Shown here one piece after another: positions 42,264 to 42,782 of a stretch of DNA of 42,782 bases. Positions within the stretch are counted from its first letter, which is position 1. Every line of letters starts with the position of its first letter. Below the pieces are notes generated by a model that saw nothing but the letters and a program-made list of their open reading frames with translations, ran no database searches and was not told the DNA's origin. The DNA comes from Herbaspirillum rhizosphaerae (GTDB lineage Bacteria; Pseudomonadota; Gammaproteobacteria; Burkholderiales; Burkholderiaceae_D): the NCBI RefSeq assembly GCF_001189965.1, contig NZ_LFLU01000026.1:1-42782 (forward strand), in the 5' to 3' direction. The position numbers and the translations under genes were made by a program.

Positions 42264-42364
42264 GGGCGCTCATGTGGATCGTGTTTTGTCCCGACTTCCT
42301 GCTGTAGATAATTTGGTTTTTCTTTCTTCGATCAACCATGCCGGGGGTAGCCCGGCGGCTACTC
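42264..42364. other. Gene-free spacer after tcdA
   Basis: About 100 bp without a gene, leading into the structured repeats. GGCGG and TAGCCCGGCGGCTA-like GC-rich palindromic words occur near 42349-42362. No T-tract terminator for tcdA is evident. Confidence 0.4.
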
Positions 42365-42390
42365 ACTTTTCTTGCTCCGCCAAGAAAAGT
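42365..42390. repeat. Hairpin repeat with CTCCGC loop
   Basis: ACTTTTCTTG (42365-42374), loop CTCCGC and CAAGAAAAGT (42381-42390) form a perfect 10-bp stem. This word is, as I recall, a common noncoding repeat in beta- and gammaproteobacterial genomes. It marks the start of a structured tract reaching the window edge. Confidence 0.7.
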
Positions 42391-42449
42391 AAGCAAAAGA
42401 AGGCGGCCGCTGGGTCGTAGCCCCTTCGGGGTTCCCGGCGCCGTCAGGC

Positions 42450-42513
42450 GCAAATCGGGAGAAAAAATAAACTCGCTTCGCTCAGACAGATTTTTTCTCT
42501 TAATCCGATTTGC
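42450..42513. repeat. Composite inverted repeat in terminal gene-free tract
   Basis: GCAAATCGG plus GAGAAAAAAT (42450-42468) is complementary to ATTTTTTCTC (42490-42499) and CCGATTTGC (42505-42513), giving 19 paired bases with a 5-base bulge TTAAT and a 21-base loop. The nearby CCCC-TTC-GGGG (42421-42431) adds another small stem. I see no gene here; short open frames across it are products of the repeats. Confidence 0.7.
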
Positions 42514-42614
42514 ACCTGCCGTCACCGGCTACTCTCAAGCGGACTTCGAGACTGGCTCGCTGCGCATCGCCAGGGGACTGAGGTGGCTTTATCTTCTCCG
42601 GCCTTTTTGGTTTC

Positions 42615-42660
42615 GTCGTTCCAACGAAAGTTGGAACCCAGTGTCGTGATGAAGTTTGAA
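42615..42660. repeat. Dispersed intergenic repeat, copy 2 (GAAA-loop hairpin)
   Basis: This is the second copy of the repeat at 144-189. TTCCAAC-GAAA-GTTGGAA (42619-42636) is a perfect 7-bp stem with a GAAA tetraloop, followed by the shared GTGTCGTGA tail. Confidence 0.65.
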
Positions 42661-42680
42661 GAGGCGCTGACGTCACTGGG

Positions 42681-42698
42681 TCCCAGCGTTCGCTGGGA
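42681..42698. repeat. Hairpin repeat with GTTC loop
   Basis: TCCCAGC (42681-42687), loop GTTC and GCTGGGA (42692-42698) form a perfect 7-bp stem about 45 bases after the GAAA-loop hairpin, with CTGGG and GACGAC flanks. The two hairpins may be one composite repeat unit. The remaining bases to 42782 show no gene. Confidence 0.6.
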
Positions 42699-42782
42699 CG
42701 ACGTTAAAAAGGACAAGGGAAAATTTTTAGAGCTCAGGTACCTGAAGCACGACGCCGCAGGCGAGTGCCCCTTGGCGAGGCG

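Noticed and set aside
42166..42716. Several open frames across the terminal repeat tract on both strands
   Set aside because: They are translations of structured repeats, overlap each other and resemble no protein family.

Overview
The window looks like chromosomal DNA of a betaproteobacterium of the order Burkholderiales, most like Oxalobacteraceae (Herbaspirillum or a close relative). This rests on high-GC codon use, the pilT-yggS-proC and queA-tgt / yajC-secD-secF strings, a family-4 trimeric porin, an OxyR with the classical C199/C208 pair, and the style of the intergenic repeats. I ran no database search, so the taxon is an inference. I saw no rRNA, tRNA, CRISPR array, transposase, integrase or phage gene.

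Left part (1-10.5 kb): the tail of an unrecognised gene, a glutathione S-transferase converging on a glutathione peroxidase, pilT diverging from yggS-proC and an NlpD-like lipoprotein gene, then ubiA facing back. A complete glycerol-3-phosphate type ABC importer, ugpB-ugpA-ugpE-ugpC, follows and ends in a strong terminator. Two strong hairpins separate ugpB from ugpA.

Middle part (10.5-24.6 kb): a RidA-family gene divergent from a GcvA-like LysR regulator and a Tat-exported fumarylacetoacetate-hydrolase family protein. Next come an isolated cheD, a SnoaL-like protein, a lone TRAP solute-binding protein, yfcF, a glyoxalase-fold protein and oxyR. A small cytochrome c, a DUF4153 membrane protein, recG and the tRNA queuosine genes queA-tgt complete the region.

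Carbohydrate locus (24.6-37.7 kb): between tgt and yajC, which are adjacent in many proteobacteria, lies about 13 kb of accessory-type genes. These are a small secreted or anchored protein, D-mannonate dehydratase (manD), a FadR-type GntR regulator, a porin, a four-gene ABC sugar importer, a cytoplasmic GH31 alpha-glycosidase, and a convergent acyl-CoA synthetase. Three near-identical 11-bp palindromes (TGGTTAGACCA type) in the manD-gntR intergenic region are good candidates for the GntR operator. One lies just downstream of a well-formed manD promoter. A related site (TTGTCACACAA) sits at the same distance from a weaker promoter before the porin. The locus reads as outer-membrane entry (porin), inner-membrane import (ABC), intracellular hydrolysis (GH31) and mannonate dehydration (ManD). 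Uronate isomerase, fructuronate reductase, KDG kinase and KDPG aldolase are not in the window.

Right part (38-42.8 kb): yajC-secD-secF (Sec translocase accessory complex), a terminator, tcdA (tRNA t6A cyclisation), and a gene-free terminal stretch of structured repeats. One of these repeats also occurs at the left end of the window.

Most genes are ordinary housekeeping or transport functions. The points most worth a second look are the manD/GH31 locus with its predicted operators, its position inside the tgt-yajC neighbourhood, and several undescribed inverted-repeat elements.
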